From positions 3,904,053 through 3,968,052 of the forward strand of contig NZ_CP066779.1 of NCBI RefSeq assembly GCF_016598535.1: a stretch of 64,000 nt of DNA. Reading direction: 5' to 3'. Positions within the stretch are counted from its first letter, which is position 1; each line of letters starts with the position of its first letter. Of this stretch, positions 1 to 8,557 are shown piece by piece. The DNA comes from Rhodococcus sp. P-2. Lineage in GTDB: Bacteria; Actinomycetota; Actinomycetes; Mycobacteriales; Mycobacteriaceae. A program made the translations under genes and the position numbers. The notes beneath the pieces are model-generated. The model was not told where the DNA came from. It did no database searches and saw only the letters and a program-made list of their open reading frames with translations.

Positions 1-771
1 CTATTACCCATCACTCACTTCTACGGCGGCGCGCTCTATTTCGACGGCGCAGAAGCAAGCGTGGTTGCCCACGCGTGGCTGGATTGGTGCGCCGACTTGC
101 CCGAACACAGCTCGACCTCGATTGCCTTTCTGCAACTTCCGCCCCTTCCACAGGTTCCGCCGCCGCTGGCCGGCAGGCTCACCTTCGCTGTCAGATTCGC
201 AAGTCTTGCCGAGGAATCCGATGCCACGCCACTGATCGACCGAATCCGTTCAGTCGCAACACCCCTCATCGACGCAGTCGGCGTGCTTCCGTACGCCGCG
301 GTCGGGGCAGTGCATGCCGATCCTGTCGACCCGATGCCGACGCACGAATCCACGGCATTGACCACCGACCTGTCACACGAGGCTGTCGACGCACTGCTGG
401 CCGCTGCCGGCCCCGGGTCCGGTTCACCGCAAACAGTCGTCGAACTACGTCTTCTCGGGGGCGCCCTCGCACGAGAACCGAAGCACCGCAGCGCCTTCTG
501 TCATCGCGATGCCGCTTTCACGTTGTTCACGGTCGGCGTTCTCGCCCCACCGATGTCGGACGCGGTTGTCCCACACGCCGAGGCACTCAGTCGCGCAATG
601 GCGCCCTGGACGAACGGGTGCGCTCTCCCCAACTTCGCACCGAGCGTCGACCCGGAGAAGATCGCCCGCACCTACGACGAGGACACCGCTCACTGGCTCA
701 GCGCATTGGCGAACACGCATGACCCACAGGGAGTTCTGGCCGTCGGCCAGGTCATGCGCCGGATTTCGTGA
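1..771 (+). CDS. FAD-linked oxidoreductase, C-terminal part (5' end outside window)
   Basis: The frame is open from base 1, so this is the 3' part of a longer gene; the GTG at 61 is probably internal. The visible 256 residues end in NFAPSVDPEKIARTYDEDTA followed by a short tail. That resembles the C-terminal substrate and berberine-bridge-like region of PCMH-type FAD oxidases (6-hydroxynicotine oxidase and FAD/FMN-dependent dehydrogenase family). The FAD-binding PP-loop domain would lie upstream and is not visible, so substrate and cofactor attachment cannot be judged. The last 20 bases overlap the 3' end of the convergent lipid kinase gene. Confidence 0.7.
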   Translation, partial: LLPITHFYGGALYFDGAEASVVAHAWLDWCADLPEHSSTSIAFLQLPPLPQVPPPLAGRLTFAVRFASLAEESDATPLIDRIRSVATPLIDAVGVLPYAAVGAVHADPVDPMPTHESTALTTDLSHEAVDALLAAAGPGSGSPQTVVELRLLGGALAREPKHRSAFCHRDAAFTLFTVGVLAPPMSDAVVPHAEALSRAMAPWTNGCALPNFAPSVDPEKIARTYDEDTAHWLSALANTHDPQGVLAVGQVMRRIS

Positions 772-2080
772 ACTTCGCCAACTCTCGCAATCGGACCAGA
801 TCCCAGGCATGCCTGGGGCGGCGCACCCCGGGACGATCTTTCGGGACGCGGACGCGGAGTGCCTGCGGGCTGACCGTGCACCGAACCGGAGTGCGCATCA
901 CCAGAGCTTCGCCGTCGACGCCGACCGGAATCTCGTCGGTGTCGGCGTCGACGATCACCTCGAATCCGGTGCCCTGAGCCAGACCGTGTTGATGTGCCCG
1001 ATGGAGCAACCCGACGGCCTGGCGGGCGCTGCCGACGGAGATCGCGACGATGCCGAGAGTGCCCCGGTCCAATCGCGGCCGATGGCCGAGCCCCGCCAGG
1101 TCGTTCATCTCGTACGGTCCGTTGCTGACCAGCACAGCCTGTGGGCCCACGGCAGACAGGCTCGCGGAGCGCGCGGTCAGCACCGCTCCCGCACGTCCGG
1201 CGAGCAGATCCGGGAGTTTCTGCAGAAAGGTGCTGGTCTTGGCGTCGCGGTACTCCGGACTCTGGACAACTTCGGCGTATGCCCCGAACGATGCGTTGTT
1301 GACGAAGGTTCGACCGCCGACATTTCCCAGATCCACGGTGACCTCGACGCCGTCGACAAGAGCGTCGAGGCACCGTGACGGATCGTCGAGGTCGAGACCC
1401 AGATCCGCGGCGAAATGATTGCGCGTCCCGGCGCTGACGACCAGGAAGGGCAGGTCGTGTTCGGCCGCAACAGCGGCAACCAACCCCTGAGTTCCGTCGC
1501 CACCGGCAACACCGAGTAGGTCGGCGCCGTCCGCGACCGCTTGCCTGGCCAGGGCCGTCACGTCGATCTTCTCCGGCCCCTCGAGCAGTGCGACCGTGGC
1601 TCCCCGTTCCTCGGCCTTGCGTTTCAAGTCGAACTTCTCGACCTTGCCACCGCCGGAGTTCGGGTTCATCACGAAGAACGGCTTGACGGGCGGCGGCGCC
1701 GGTCGCTCGACTACCGGCAGTTCCTTCTCCTCCCCCTCCAAAGCGGTGCGAGCGCAAATACCGGCTATGACGAACAACCCGATCGAGAGCAGCACCACCC
1801 ACAGGAGTCGTTCTCGGACCAGGAAGGCGAGCACCACGATCGGTGTCAGAACCGCCACGGCCAACGAGATCCAGCGGAGGAATCCGCGGGTGGTCAGAAA
1901 CCAGTACACCGCTACGACGCACACGACCACCCCACCGATCCCCAGGATCAGCATGGTCAAGGTTTTCAGTCCGGCGAAAATCAGGAGCACCACGACTGCA
2001 AGAACCAGCGCCGCAAATGCCGCACGTGCCAACCAACTCTGTTTCGACGAGGGCCGATCCGTGTGGGCAGGGGTCGTCAT
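752..2080 (-). CDS. Diacylglycerol kinase family lipid kinase with N-terminal membrane domain
   Basis: The product is 442 residues. Residues about 17-111 form four hydrophobic segments. After a short Pro-rich linker comes a DAGK catalytic domain that opens with FFVMNPNSGGGK (nucleotide-binding start) and continues through AGGDGT and the SAGTRNHFA motif typical of YegS/DgkB/BmrU-type lipid kinases. The likely reaction is ATP-dependent phosphorylation of diacylglycerol or a related membrane lipid at the inner leaflet. The ATG at 2080 follows a strong GGGGAGGTGG ribosome-binding site. Fusion to a multi-pass membrane domain is common in actinobacterial members. Substrate is inferred from family only. 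Confidence 0.85.
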   Translation of the reverse strand: MTTPAHTDRPSSKQSWLARAAFAALVLAVVVLLIFAGLKTLTMLILGIGGVVVCVVAVYWFLTTRGFLRWISLAVAVLTPIVVLAFLVRERLLWVVLLSIGLFVIAGICARTALEGEEKELPVVERPAPPPVKPFFVMNPNSGGGKVEKFDLKRKAEERGATVALLEGPEKIDVTALARQAVADGADLLGVAGGDGTQGLVAAVAAEHDLPFLVVSAGTRNHFAADLGLDLDDPSRCLDALVDGVEVTVDLGNVGGRTFVNNASFGAYAEVVQSPEYRDAKTSTFLQKLPDLLAGRAGAVLTARSASLSAVGPQAVLVSNGPYEMNDLAGLGHRPRLDRGTLGIVAISVGSARQAVGLLHRAHQHGLAQGTGFEVIVDADTDEIPVGVDGEALVMRTPVRCTVSPQALRVRVPKDRPGVRRPRHAWDLVRLRELAKFTKSGA

Positions 2081-2187
2081 CGAACCACCTCCCCGCGATT
2101 GTCATTTCGGCCGGTACTTCGACGCTATCCCTTCGACGCAGGCCAGTCACCTACCGGAAGGAAACCCACTTTTCATGCGCTGATACT

Positions 2188-2209
2188 TTATGACGACACC
2201 TCGTCATAA
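2188..2209. promoter_or_regulatory. Perfect palindromic operator upstream of the TetR operon
   Basis: TTATGACGA-CACC-TCGTCATAA has perfect 9-bp arms separated by 4 bp. It ends 14 bases before the GTG start of the three-gene operon and overlaps a possible -10 element (TACTTT at 2185-2190). Position and form fit autoregulation by the TetR protein encoded at 2906. Confidence 0.75.
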
Positions 2210-2223
2210 AAAGGAGAAGGCCC

Positions 2224-2658
2224 GTGACAACACCGACGTCCGCAGCATGGGGATCCTCGGAGGAGCCTCTGACCCTGGCGCGGAAAGCCGGTCTTCACGG
2301 GCTGCGATGGATGGCCTGGCTGGCCGGCGCGACTGGCCTCGCACAATTGGTGTCGACCGGGCTGAACTTCACCGACACCGTCCGCGGAGTCGCGCCGGCC
2401 ACCTACCCGACGGTGGACGTGGTGTGCAGTGTCGTGGCGCTCGTTCTTCTGGTCAGCCTGCTTGTCGGCCGACCCGACGGCCCCGCGATGTTGTCGGGTC
2501 TCGCCCTCCTCATGGCCATGCTGATGGCGCCGACTCTCCACAAACATGCACCCGAGTCGCTCTGGCTGGCGGCGGCACACGCCGTCGCGGTCGTCGCCGT
2601 CATCATGCTGTCCGTGATGACTTCGCGGTTCTCCAGTGCCGAGTTGGATCGGCCGTGA
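2224..2658 (+). CDS. Small four-helix membrane protein of unknown function
   Basis: The product is 144 residues with about four hydrophobic segments (roughly 28-50, 64-82, 88-105, 115-134), short loops and no recognised motif. The GTG start sits 4 bases after AAGGAGAAGG, a very strong ribosome-binding site, and directly behind the palindromic operator. Its stop overlaps the next start (GTGA), so it is the first gene of a coupled operon with an 87-residue protein and a TetR regulator. The membrane protein is the likely regulated effector. Function unknown. Confidence 0.75.
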   Translation: MTTPTSAAWGSSEEPLTLARKAGLHGLRWMAWLAGATGLAQLVSTGLNFTDTVRGVAPATYPTVDVVCSVVALVLLVSLLVGRPDGPAMLSGLALLMAMLMAPTLHKHAPESLWLAAAHAVAVVAVIMLSVMTSRFSSAELDRP

Positions 2659-2918
2659 CACCGGATTCACCCCTCGCGCTTGCGGCCGAAGAATGGATCA
2701 CTGATCTGACTGCCGCGGAGATGGAGCGATTGCGCAAACGCACGACCCTCACCGCCGCCGAAGAGCAAGAGGTCTGTCGATCCGTGCGCTCGATCGCGCA
2801 GCAGATGATGCTCGTACCCGTCTCGATGTGGCAGGGTGATCCACGCCTTGTTGCGGATCTGTTCGACCTCCCCGTGACCGTGAATCAGACACAGGAGGAA
2901 CGACCATGCCGAAGCTGA
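2655..2918 (+). CDS. Small soluble hypothetical protein in TetR operon
   Basis: The product is 87 residues, starting MTPDSPLALAAEEWITDL and ending QTQEERPCRS. It is mostly helical and charged, with no motif I recognise. The GTG start overlaps the previous stop (GTGA), and the 3' end overlaps the TetR start by 13 bases, which implies translational coupling on both sides. A long upstream extension of this frame is open but is only a shadow of the membrane protein gene. The gene is inferred from overlap architecture and third-position GC. Confidence 0.65.
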   Translation: MTPDSPLALAAEEWITDLTAAEMERLRKRTTLTAAEEQEVCRSVRSIAQQMMLVPVSMWQGDPRLVADLFDLPVTVNQTQEERPCRS

Positions 2919-3550
2919 CCGGTGGCGCGACAACTGCGGAGCACAAGATTGCTACCCGAGAAGCCATGTTGGACGCGTTCATTCACGAACTTCACGAGCA
3001 GGGCTGGCAGAACGTGAAGCTGCAGACCGTGGCTCAGGCAGCCGGCGTCTCGCGGACAGCGGTGTACAACTACTTCCCCGACAAATCTGCATTGCTGCTT
3101 GCGTGGTCCACCCGCGAGATGGATAGATTCCTGCTCCTGGCCGAACGAGAACTCGCGGATCGCGAGAATCCTGTCGACCGAATCGAGATCCTCGTCAAAC
3201 TGACACTCGTCGAGTTCTCACTGCAGCGATTCACGGGAATCGCTTTGGCCGAATTGTTGTCAGCGCAGGATCGCGAAAACTTCCTCGAACATATTGTCCC
3301 CCTGTCTGATCTGGTCGAACAACTCGTCCAGGAAGGTATCGACGCTGGCACTTTTGTCGATTCGGACGCCGGCGCTACGGCGCAACTCATCCTCGCCTGC
3401 GTGGAGAGCCGACGGCCGATGCTCATGGCCGGTGACCGAGTGGACAGCGTCGTGGCAACCACCGTCCCGTTCATCATGCGCGCGTTGGGCGTCTCGTGGC
3501 CGACTTCCCTCACCGCCGATCCCACCGATCGGCCTGCTCACGATCGGTAG
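2906..3550 (+). CDS. TetR/AcrR family transcriptional regulator
   Basis: The product is 214 residues. The N-terminal helix-turn-helix is clear: KLQTVAQAAGVSRTAVYNYF at about residues 33-52, followed by the usual PDKSALL. The C-terminal ligand-binding domain is divergent. The ATG at 2906 follows AGGAGG. It is the last gene of a three-gene operon, and the perfect palindrome at 2188-2209 is its likely autoregulatory site. Ligand unknown. Confidence 0.9.
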   Translation: MPKLTGGATTAEHKIATREAMLDAFIHELHEQGWQNVKLQTVAQAAGVSRTAVYNYFPDKSALLLAWSTREMDRFLLLAERELADRENPVDRIEILVKLTLVEFSLQRFTGIALAELLSAQDRENFLEHIVPLSDLVEQLVQEGIDAGTFVDSDAGATAQLILACVESRRPMLMAGDRVDSVVATTVPFIMRALGVSWPTSLTADPTDRPAHDR

Positions 3551-3560
3551 GATCGCAGGT

Positions 3561-4199
3561 ATGCACTTCGACCTCCCGCCCATCGATCAGCAGGCCGAGC
3601 GATTGATCGAACTCGGGGTACACGAAATGGCCGGACTTTCTGCGGGCGACGTCAGGGCAGCCGCCGCAGCCGGACAGGGCGATGTGGGACTGCTTACCGT
3701 GCACGAAAGACTCGCTCCAGCTTCTGTTTTGGCTTCACTGCTCGAACACAAGAACAAGCGGGGCTTCATCGTCGTCGACATGGCCGACGTCGATCTGTTC
3801 GCTCCTACCGAGCCTGCCGCGTTGCCTGACACCGCAATGTATCTGCTCGGTGAAGTCGACCGCGGGGATCACCTGGCCAATTGGAGCCCGGACGAAGCAC
3901 TGCCTGCAATCGTCGAGGCGGACCGGACGCCGCTGACACTCACCGAAGGCATCCACTGGCTGCTGCAGCGCCCCGACATCCTCGAACGCGGAAAGTGCTT
4001 CATGACGATCGGTTCCCGGTTGCGCAAGCCCGATGGATCTTTCGACACCAGGACTCCCGCCGTGTGGATCAGCAACGGAACCGGTCGCGACGGCAAAGAC
4101 AACCGCAACGCCCCGAAGGTCGGGTGGTGTTGGTGGGGCAACCGCCACACGTGGTTGGGGTTCGCATCGGCGAGCGACCGGATACCGCTCCCGAACTAG
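3561..4199 (+). CDS. DUF5701 family protein
   Basis: The product is 212 residues, starting at ATG 3561 ten bases after the TetR stop; an upstream open frame to 3294 is a shadow. The sequence runs from MHFDLPPIDQQAERLIELGV to a Trp-rich end (GWCWWGNRHTWLGFASA), as in DUF5701 proteins of Mycobacteriales. No catalytic motif is seen. It could share a transcript with the TetR operon, and its end overlaps the convergent amidase by four bases. Function unknown. Confidence 0.7.
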   Translation: MHFDLPPIDQQAERLIELGVHEMAGLSAGDVRAAAAAGQGDVGLLTVHERLAPASVLASLLEHKNKRGFIVVDMADVDLFAPTEPAALPDTAMYLLGEVDRGDHLANWSPDEALPAIVEADRTPLTLTEGIHWLLQRPDILERGKCFMTIGSRLRKPDGSFDTRTPAVWISNGTGRDGKDNRNAPKVGWCWWGNRHTWLGFASASDRIPLPN

Positions 4200-5629
4200 A
4201 GCACGGTTGCGCGGTCGAATCGGTACCGATCCTTCCACGGCATCTCGGCCTCGAGCATTGCAGCAGCAGAGAGCAATTCCGCGTCGCAACCCCACTTCGC
4301 CGAAATCATCACACCGAGCGGAACGCCGTCTTCCGTCCAACCGAGTGGCAGACTGATCGACGGGAAACCGGTTGCATTGGCGACGACGGTGTTTCCGGTG
4401 AATGCAACCATGTCGATCAATTCGGTCGCGGGATCTTCGTCGTTGCGCAACTCCCCGATCGCGAGCGGAGGCTTCGTCACCGTCGGGGTGACTACAAGGT
4501 CGGCGTCGGCGTAGTCGAGGCTCCATCGCCGCGCCCAGGCTTGAACAATTCCGATTGCCGCGGCCAGATCGCCCGACGGCACCCCGCTTGCTTGAACTCG
4601 CAAGTGCTGCACTATCGGACGGAGAAGGTGCTCGTACTCCTCCGGGATCGGCTTGGTGCCGGCCAAGGACGAGAACATCTTAACGAACGCATCGACGAAA
4701 ACATCATCGCGGGCTTGAGGTCGCTCGAACACGTTGTGCCCCAGGCTCTCCAAAACACTGCCGACCTTCGATACAGCGTCCGAGAGTTGCGGATCCACGA
4801 CTCCGCCGGAGACCGATCCATGCGCTAGAGCGACGGTCAAGGGCCGAGCGCGCACTCCCCCAGCCTGTACGACGAACTCTTCGAACGACTTCGGCCGCGC
4901 CGGGTGGATAGTTCCGGCGCCAGGTCGCGTCGCCAGAACGTCCAGCAGCGCAGCGGTATCGCGAACCGTCCGGGCGATCGGCCCTTTGCTCGCAAATCCG
5001 AAGTTGTCATGCCCCGCCACGCCCATCGTGATCAAACCGCGGCTCGGCTTGAGGCCAACCACTCCGCACGTACTCGCCGGAGAACGCAACGACCCCGCCG
5101 TGTCGCTTCCCTGCGCAAACGGAACCAGACCAGCTCCGACGGCGGCTGCGGCGCCACCACTGCTGCCGGCAGCACTTCGTGTGCGATCGAACGGACTGCG
5201 GGCAGGCGGAGCAACTTCCGGCTCGGTGTAACAGGCTGCCCCGAACTCGGGCACCGTCGTCTTACCGATGTCGATCAGTCCACCTTCTCGGATCGCCTCG
5301 ACGATCTCGTCGTCAGCGTCCGGCACGAAGTCGCGAAAGAGCGCCGATCCGAAGGTCGTGCGAATGCCGCGAGTAGCGTCAAGGTCTTTGATTGCCGTCG
5401 GAACGCCGAACAGGCGCGGAAGGGGCCCGGCGTCCCGCTCGTCCAACCTGCGCTGTGCTTGTTCGGCGAGGGCGACTGCGTGCTCCCCGGCGATCGTCGT
5501 GAAAGCACCGACGTCGTCGGAAGTGGTCGCACGGTCGACGAAGTACCTGGTGACTTCGGGAATCGAGACCTGCTTGGCGGCGATCACACCGGCAAGTTCG
5601 ACGGCGGACAGTTGGTGGAGATCAGTCAT
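4196..5629 (-). CDS. Amidase signature family hydrolase
   Basis: The product is 477 residues. The amidase-signature core is present: TAIKDLDATRG carries the catalytic Lys, and AAGSSGGAAAAVGAGLVPFA plus GSDTAGSLRSPAS carry the cis-Ser and nucleophile Ser. Such enzymes hydrolyse aliphatic, aryl or amino-acid amides; the substrate cannot be told from sequence. I chose ATG 5629 because GAGGAG lies nine bases upstream; an in-frame ATG 24 bases earlier precedes that site. The gene is divergent from a TetR regulator 68 bases away, with a CGATACG palindrome between them. Confidence 0.88.
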   Translation of the reverse strand: MTDLHQLSAVELAGVIAAKQVSIPEVTRYFVDRATTSDDVGAFTTIAGEHAVALAEQAQRRLDERDAGPLPRLFGVPTAIKDLDATRGIRTTFGSALFRDFVPDADDEIVEAIREGGLIDIGKTTVPEFGAACYTEPEVAPPARSPFDRTRSAAGSSGGAAAAVGAGLVPFAQGSDTAGSLRSPASTCGVVGLKPSRGLITMGVAGHDNFGFASKGPIARTVRDTAALLDVLATRPGAGTIHPARPKSFEEFVVQAGGVRARPLTVALAHGSVSGGVVDPQLSDAVSKVGSVLESLGHNVFERPQARDDVFVDAFVKMFSSLAGTKPIPEEYEHLLRPIVQHLRVQASGVPSGDLAAAIGIVQAWARRWSLDYADADLVVTPTVTKPPLAIGELRNDEDPATELIDMVAFTGNTVVANATGFPSISLPLGWTEDGVPLGVMISAKWGCDAELLSAAAMLEAEMPWKDRYRFDRATVL

Positions 5630-5669
5630 CGGGCAGCGCTCCTCGTAGGTCAATAGACACTTGTAATTT

Positions 5670-5683
5670 CGATACGCGTATCG
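5670..5683. promoter_or_regulatory. Palindrome between amidase and TetR genes
   Basis: CGATACGCGTATCG is a perfect 14-bp palindrome, centred 21 bases before the TetR ATG and about 47 bases upstream of the divergent amidase start. An outer CAATAG/CTATTG pair (5651-5656, 5684-5689) adds partial symmetry. It is the likely operator for the TetR protein at 5698. Confidence 0.65.
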
Positions 5684-5697
5684 CTATTGTTGTCAGC

Positions 5698-6330
5698 ATG
5701 GTATCCGAATCCGCCAGCTCTGCAAGGGCCGGTCGACCAAAAGCATTGAGTCACAGACAGATTCTCGATGCCGCGGCAGAGATCGCCGATACGGGGGGCC
5801 TGGATGCGGTGTCATTTCGAGTGCTCGCCGAACGACTCGGCATATCGCCGATGTCCGTCCACCGCACAACTGGTGGCATCGACGCCTTGAGGCGAGATCT
5901 GATCTCGACTCTCGTAGGCGAAGCCGTCTCGTCGATCGACTGGCCGACCGACTGGCGCGGGGTTGCCCGCACGTTCGCCTACGGCCTCCACGATCTCCTG
6001 ATGCGCCATCCCCTGGTCCTGGAAGCCCATCGGCAGGCATCACTGGAAGCACCCGGGGCCGACGATACTGCCCACCGAGTCGTGAACGCCCTTTCCTTGG
6101 CCGGCCTCGAGGACGAACAGGCCACGTACGCGTACGGCGCGCTACACGATTTCGTCACCGGACACGTCGCAATTCAATTGGGACGCGGCACTTTCGACAG
6201 TGCACCGGCCGATCGGCGCGAGGCATCGGTGTTCGCGCTTCATCACGATCCCACCCGAAGGTTCGAGTTCGGAGTCGCCGTCATCCTGGACGGTGTGGCG
6301 TCGATCGCGCAGCAAGGAAACACACCATGA
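5698..6330 (+). CDS. TetR family transcriptional regulator
   Basis: The product is 210 residues. The DNA-binding segment is SFRVLAERLGISPMSVHRTT at about residues 40-59. The C-terminal half resembles the TetR_C domain of tetracycline-repressor-like proteins (GVARTFAYGLHDLLMRHPLV). It lies divergent from an amidase and is coupled by ATGA overlap to an alpha/beta hydrolase, so either hydrolase could be a target. Ligand unknown. Confidence 0.88.
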   Translation: MVSESASSARAGRPKALSHRQILDAAAEIADTGGLDAVSFRVLAERLGISPMSVHRTTGGIDALRRDLISTLVGEAVSSIDWPTDWRGVARTFAYGLHDLLMRHPLVLEAHRQASLEAPGADDTAHRVVNALSLAGLEDEQATYAYGALHDFVTGHVAIQLGRGTFDSAPADRREASVFALHHDPTRRFEFGVAVILDGVASIAQQGNTP

Positions 6331-7181
6331 CGAGCAGCGTGACCACAACCGAAATTCTCGACGCCTCGGGGCGTCGCATCGCATTCTGCGAGTACGGCGA
6401 TCCGACTGGCCACCCGGTAGTCGTGGCCCACGGATCACCTGGCAGCCGATACGAGGGGCTCTCACTCCACAACGCGGCTGCGACGGCAGGCATACGGCTG
6501 ATTGTCCCTGATCGACCCGGCTTCGGACGCACGGATCCATACACGGACAAGGGATTTCATTCCTGGGACGACGACTACGTCACCCTGATCGATCACCTCG
6601 AGGTGGACTCGGCCACATTGATGGGTTTCTCCGGAGGCGGCGGTTACGCGCTCGCAGTCGCTGCAGCCGTTCCCGAACGAGTCTCGAAACTGGTGCTGGC
6701 GTGCGCGATGATCCCCGGGGCGCCGCGAGATACCGTGCGACGCAGAATAAAACTGGTATCCGCGCTGTATTTTGCCGCCAACTGGGCTCCCCGCATGGCC
6801 GGCGCAATGCTCGCGGGAACCGGAGTGTTCTCCAAGCTACGCAGCGACTCCGTCTCGATCTGGCCGGCCGCCGATCAAGCTGTCATGACCGACGAGTCGC
6901 AGCGTCCCGCTCTCCAATTGGATTCATCCGAAGGGATCGCGCAGGGCGGGTCAGCTGCGGTTGTCGACTTGGCTCGGTATCGCCACGAGATGCCAGGATT
7001 GTTTCAATCCATCTCGGTACCAACGGTTTTCCTACACGGAACCGAAGACGGAAACGTACCCATCGAAGTAGCCCGCTGGGCACACTCTTTGATCTCCCAC
7101 TCACGCCTCGAAGAAGTCAGCGGGGGCGGTCATCTGTTCGTAGTCGCGGACCCCACCCCACTGATTCGCGCCCTCAGATAA
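6327..7181 (+). CDS. Alpha/beta hydrolase
   Basis: The product is 284 residues. It has the oxyanion-hole HGSPGS motif (about residues 34-39), the nucleophile elbow GFSGGG (Ser about 97) and a C-terminal GGGHLF with the catalytic His. The acid residue is likely the Asp in HGTEDGNVP. The start codon overlaps the TetR stop (ATGA). Esterase or lactonase activity is a family inference; the substrate is unknown. Confidence 0.85.
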   Translation: MTSSVTTTEILDASGRRIAFCEYGDPTGHPVVVAHGSPGSRYEGLSLHNAAATAGIRLIVPDRPGFGRTDPYTDKGFHSWDDDYVTLIDHLEVDSATLMGFSGGGGYALAVAAAVPERVSKLVLACAMIPGAPRDTVRRRIKLVSALYFAANWAPRMAGAMLAGTGVFSKLRSDSVSIWPAADQAVMTDESQRPALQLDSSEGIAQGGSAAVVDLARYRHEMPGLFQSISVPTVFLHGTEDGNVPIEVARWAHSLISHSRLEEVSGGGHLFVVADPTPLIRALR

Positions 7182-7187
7182 TTCCCC

Positions 7188-7215
7188 TTGACTCGAACGC
7201 ATGTTCGAGTATGCT
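7188..7215 (+). promoter_or_regulatory. Promoter with LexA (SOS) box
   Basis: TTGACT (-35, 7188-7193) and TATGCT (-10, 7210-7215) are 16 bp apart, and TCGAACGCATGTTCGA (7193-7208) fills the spacer. This matches the mycobacterial SOS consensus TCGAAC-RYRY-GTTCGA at every position. The ATG at 7201 lies inside this promoter, so translation must begin at 7240. The DUF222 gene downstream should therefore be induced by DNA damage. Confidence 0.88.
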
Positions 7216-7239
7216 TTGGGTAGGGGATCGGGGGATTCA

Positions 7240-8457
7240 ATGAGTGTCTATCTGTCGGACGTGGTGTCTGGTTCTGCGGTGGGGTTACGCGGACGCCTTT
7301 GGCAGTTGACGGCTGCTGAGTTGCGGGCTGCTGCGGTGTCGGCGAGCGCGGAGATTCTGCGTCTCGAGGCGGTGCGGGTGGCGGTGGTGGACGAGTTGTC
7401 GGTGCGTCCCGATGATCAGGTGATCGCCAGCCGCGGAGTCGGTGCGTGGTTGGCGTCGAACACGATGCTGCAGGTTCGGGACGGGAAGAAGATCGCCGCG
7501 TTGGGTGCTGCGCTGCGGCCGTTTCCGGCGGTGGCGGCTCGGTTCGATTGCGGGGATTGCTCGTTCGAGCACGCCGCGTTGATCGTGGCGTTCTGCGAGT
7601 CACCACCAAAGGGAATGCCGGACGAAGCGCTACCGAAGTGCATCGACTTGTTGTTGGCTGCCGCGTCCGGTGTGGAAGCAACGACCACGAAGGTCCGGAA
7701 CGTCATCGCGACGTTGGAGCGAATCTTCGAATCCGATGAAATTCCACCCGCCGAAGACGTCGACCGCAACGAGTTGAGGATCGCCTCGACGTTGAGTGGT
7801 CGAGTGGTGGTGCGTGGCGATTTCGATGCCCTCACCGGCGAAATGCTGTTGTCGGCGTTGTCGAATCTGACGATGCCCACCCCGGCACCCGATGGGACGC
7901 CGGATTCTCGGTCGGCGGCGAAGCGGACTGCGGACGGGTTCACCGAACTGATCCGCCGGTATCTGGACTGCGCCAAGACCGGCATGGATGGTGGTCAGCG
8001 GCCGCACGTGAACGTTCACATCAATGCCCGGGATCTGGCCGAGCACCGGGACTGCGCCGCAACACCAACTGGTGATGGCGGGTCTGTGTCGGATCTCGAT
8101 GTGGGGCACATGCCCTGGCTGGGACCACTCTCGGTATCGCAGACCAGGCTCCTCGGGTGCGACTGCTTCCTCTCGACCGTCTTGCTCGATGATCACGGGG
8201 CGCCGTTGGATGTGAAACCCGGGAAACGGTTGGTCACCGCCGAACAGAGAGTGGCATTGATCGCGAGAGACAAAGCCAAGGTCAACGTCAACGGCGGCGC
8301 CATCGCCGTCGGACACCCCCTCGGCATGTCCGGCGCCCGCATCGCCCTGCACCTCGCCCTCGAACTGCAACGCCGCGGCGGCGGCATCGGCGCAGCAGCA
8401 CTCTGCGGCGGCGGCGGACAAGGCGACGCACTCATCATCCGCGTCCCCAAGGCCTGA
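7240..8457 (+). CDS. 13E12-repeat/DUF222 protein fused to a thiolase C-terminal fragment
   Basis: The product is 405 residues. Residues 1 to about 346 are a DUF222/13E12 protein up to [16 protein letters not shown], the point where family members normally run into the Cys/His-rich HNH nuclease domain. That domain is absent. From residue about 348 the frame continues as the last 58 residues of an acetyl-CoA acyltransferase: [19 protein letters not shown] ... [13 protein letters not shown]. In M. tuberculosis the gene before the Rv1324 thioredoxin homologue is fadA4, and here this fragment sits in the same relative place. The thiolase nucleophile Cys and most of the fold are missing, so thiolase activity is not expected. 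The chimera may be a degenerate product or a new fusion. Confidence 0.85.
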   Translation: MSVYLSDVVSGSAVGLRGRLWQLTAAELRAAAVSASAEILRLEAVRVAVVDELSVRPDDQVIASRGVGAWLASNTMLQVRDGKKIAALGAALRPFPAVAARFDCGDCSFEHAALIVAFCESPPKGMPDEALPKCIDLLLAAASGVEATTTKVRNVIATLERIFESDEIPPAEDVDRNELRIASTLSGRVVVRGDFDALTGEMLLSALSNLTMPTPAPDGTPDSRSAAKRTADGFTELIRRYLDCAKTGMDGGQRPHVNVHINARDLAEHRDCAATPTGDGGSVSDLDVGHMPWLGPLSVSQTRLLGCDCFLSTVLLDDHGAPLDVKPGKRLVTAEQRVALIARDKAKVNVNGGAIAVGHPLGMSGARIALHLALELQRRGGGIGAAALCGGGGQGDALIIRVPKA

Positions 8458-8516
8458 GCGTCTCAATACACCTGAACCAGTGCTCTCGCTCAGCGGCGCC
8501 CCGTGGTTTTCCTCAC

Positions 8517-8540
8517 ACAACTACGGGGCGTCGTAGTTGT
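8517..8540. repeat. Inverted repeat before DUF3817 gene
   Basis: ACAACTACG and CGTAGTTGT form 9-bp arms around GGGCGT. The element lies between the chimeric gene and the DUF3817 gene, and its right arm overlaps a possible TTG start at 8537. It may be an operator or a weak terminator; no T-run follows. Confidence 0.5.
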
Positions 8541-8557
8541 TCGGGCACAATGGCCTC

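Noticed and set aside
690..2150. A long minus-strand frame overlapping the lipid kinase.
   Set aside because: It is Arg-rich low-complexity translation typical of an off-frame shadow; the kinase frame shows conserved motifs.
7201..7239. ATG 7201 as start of the DUF222 chimera.
   Set aside because: It lies inside the LexA box and before the -10 element, so it cannot be in the transcript.
8281..8457. The thiolase fragment as a separate functional gene.
   Set aside because: It has no start codon or ribosome-binding site of its own and lacks the nucleophile Cys domain.
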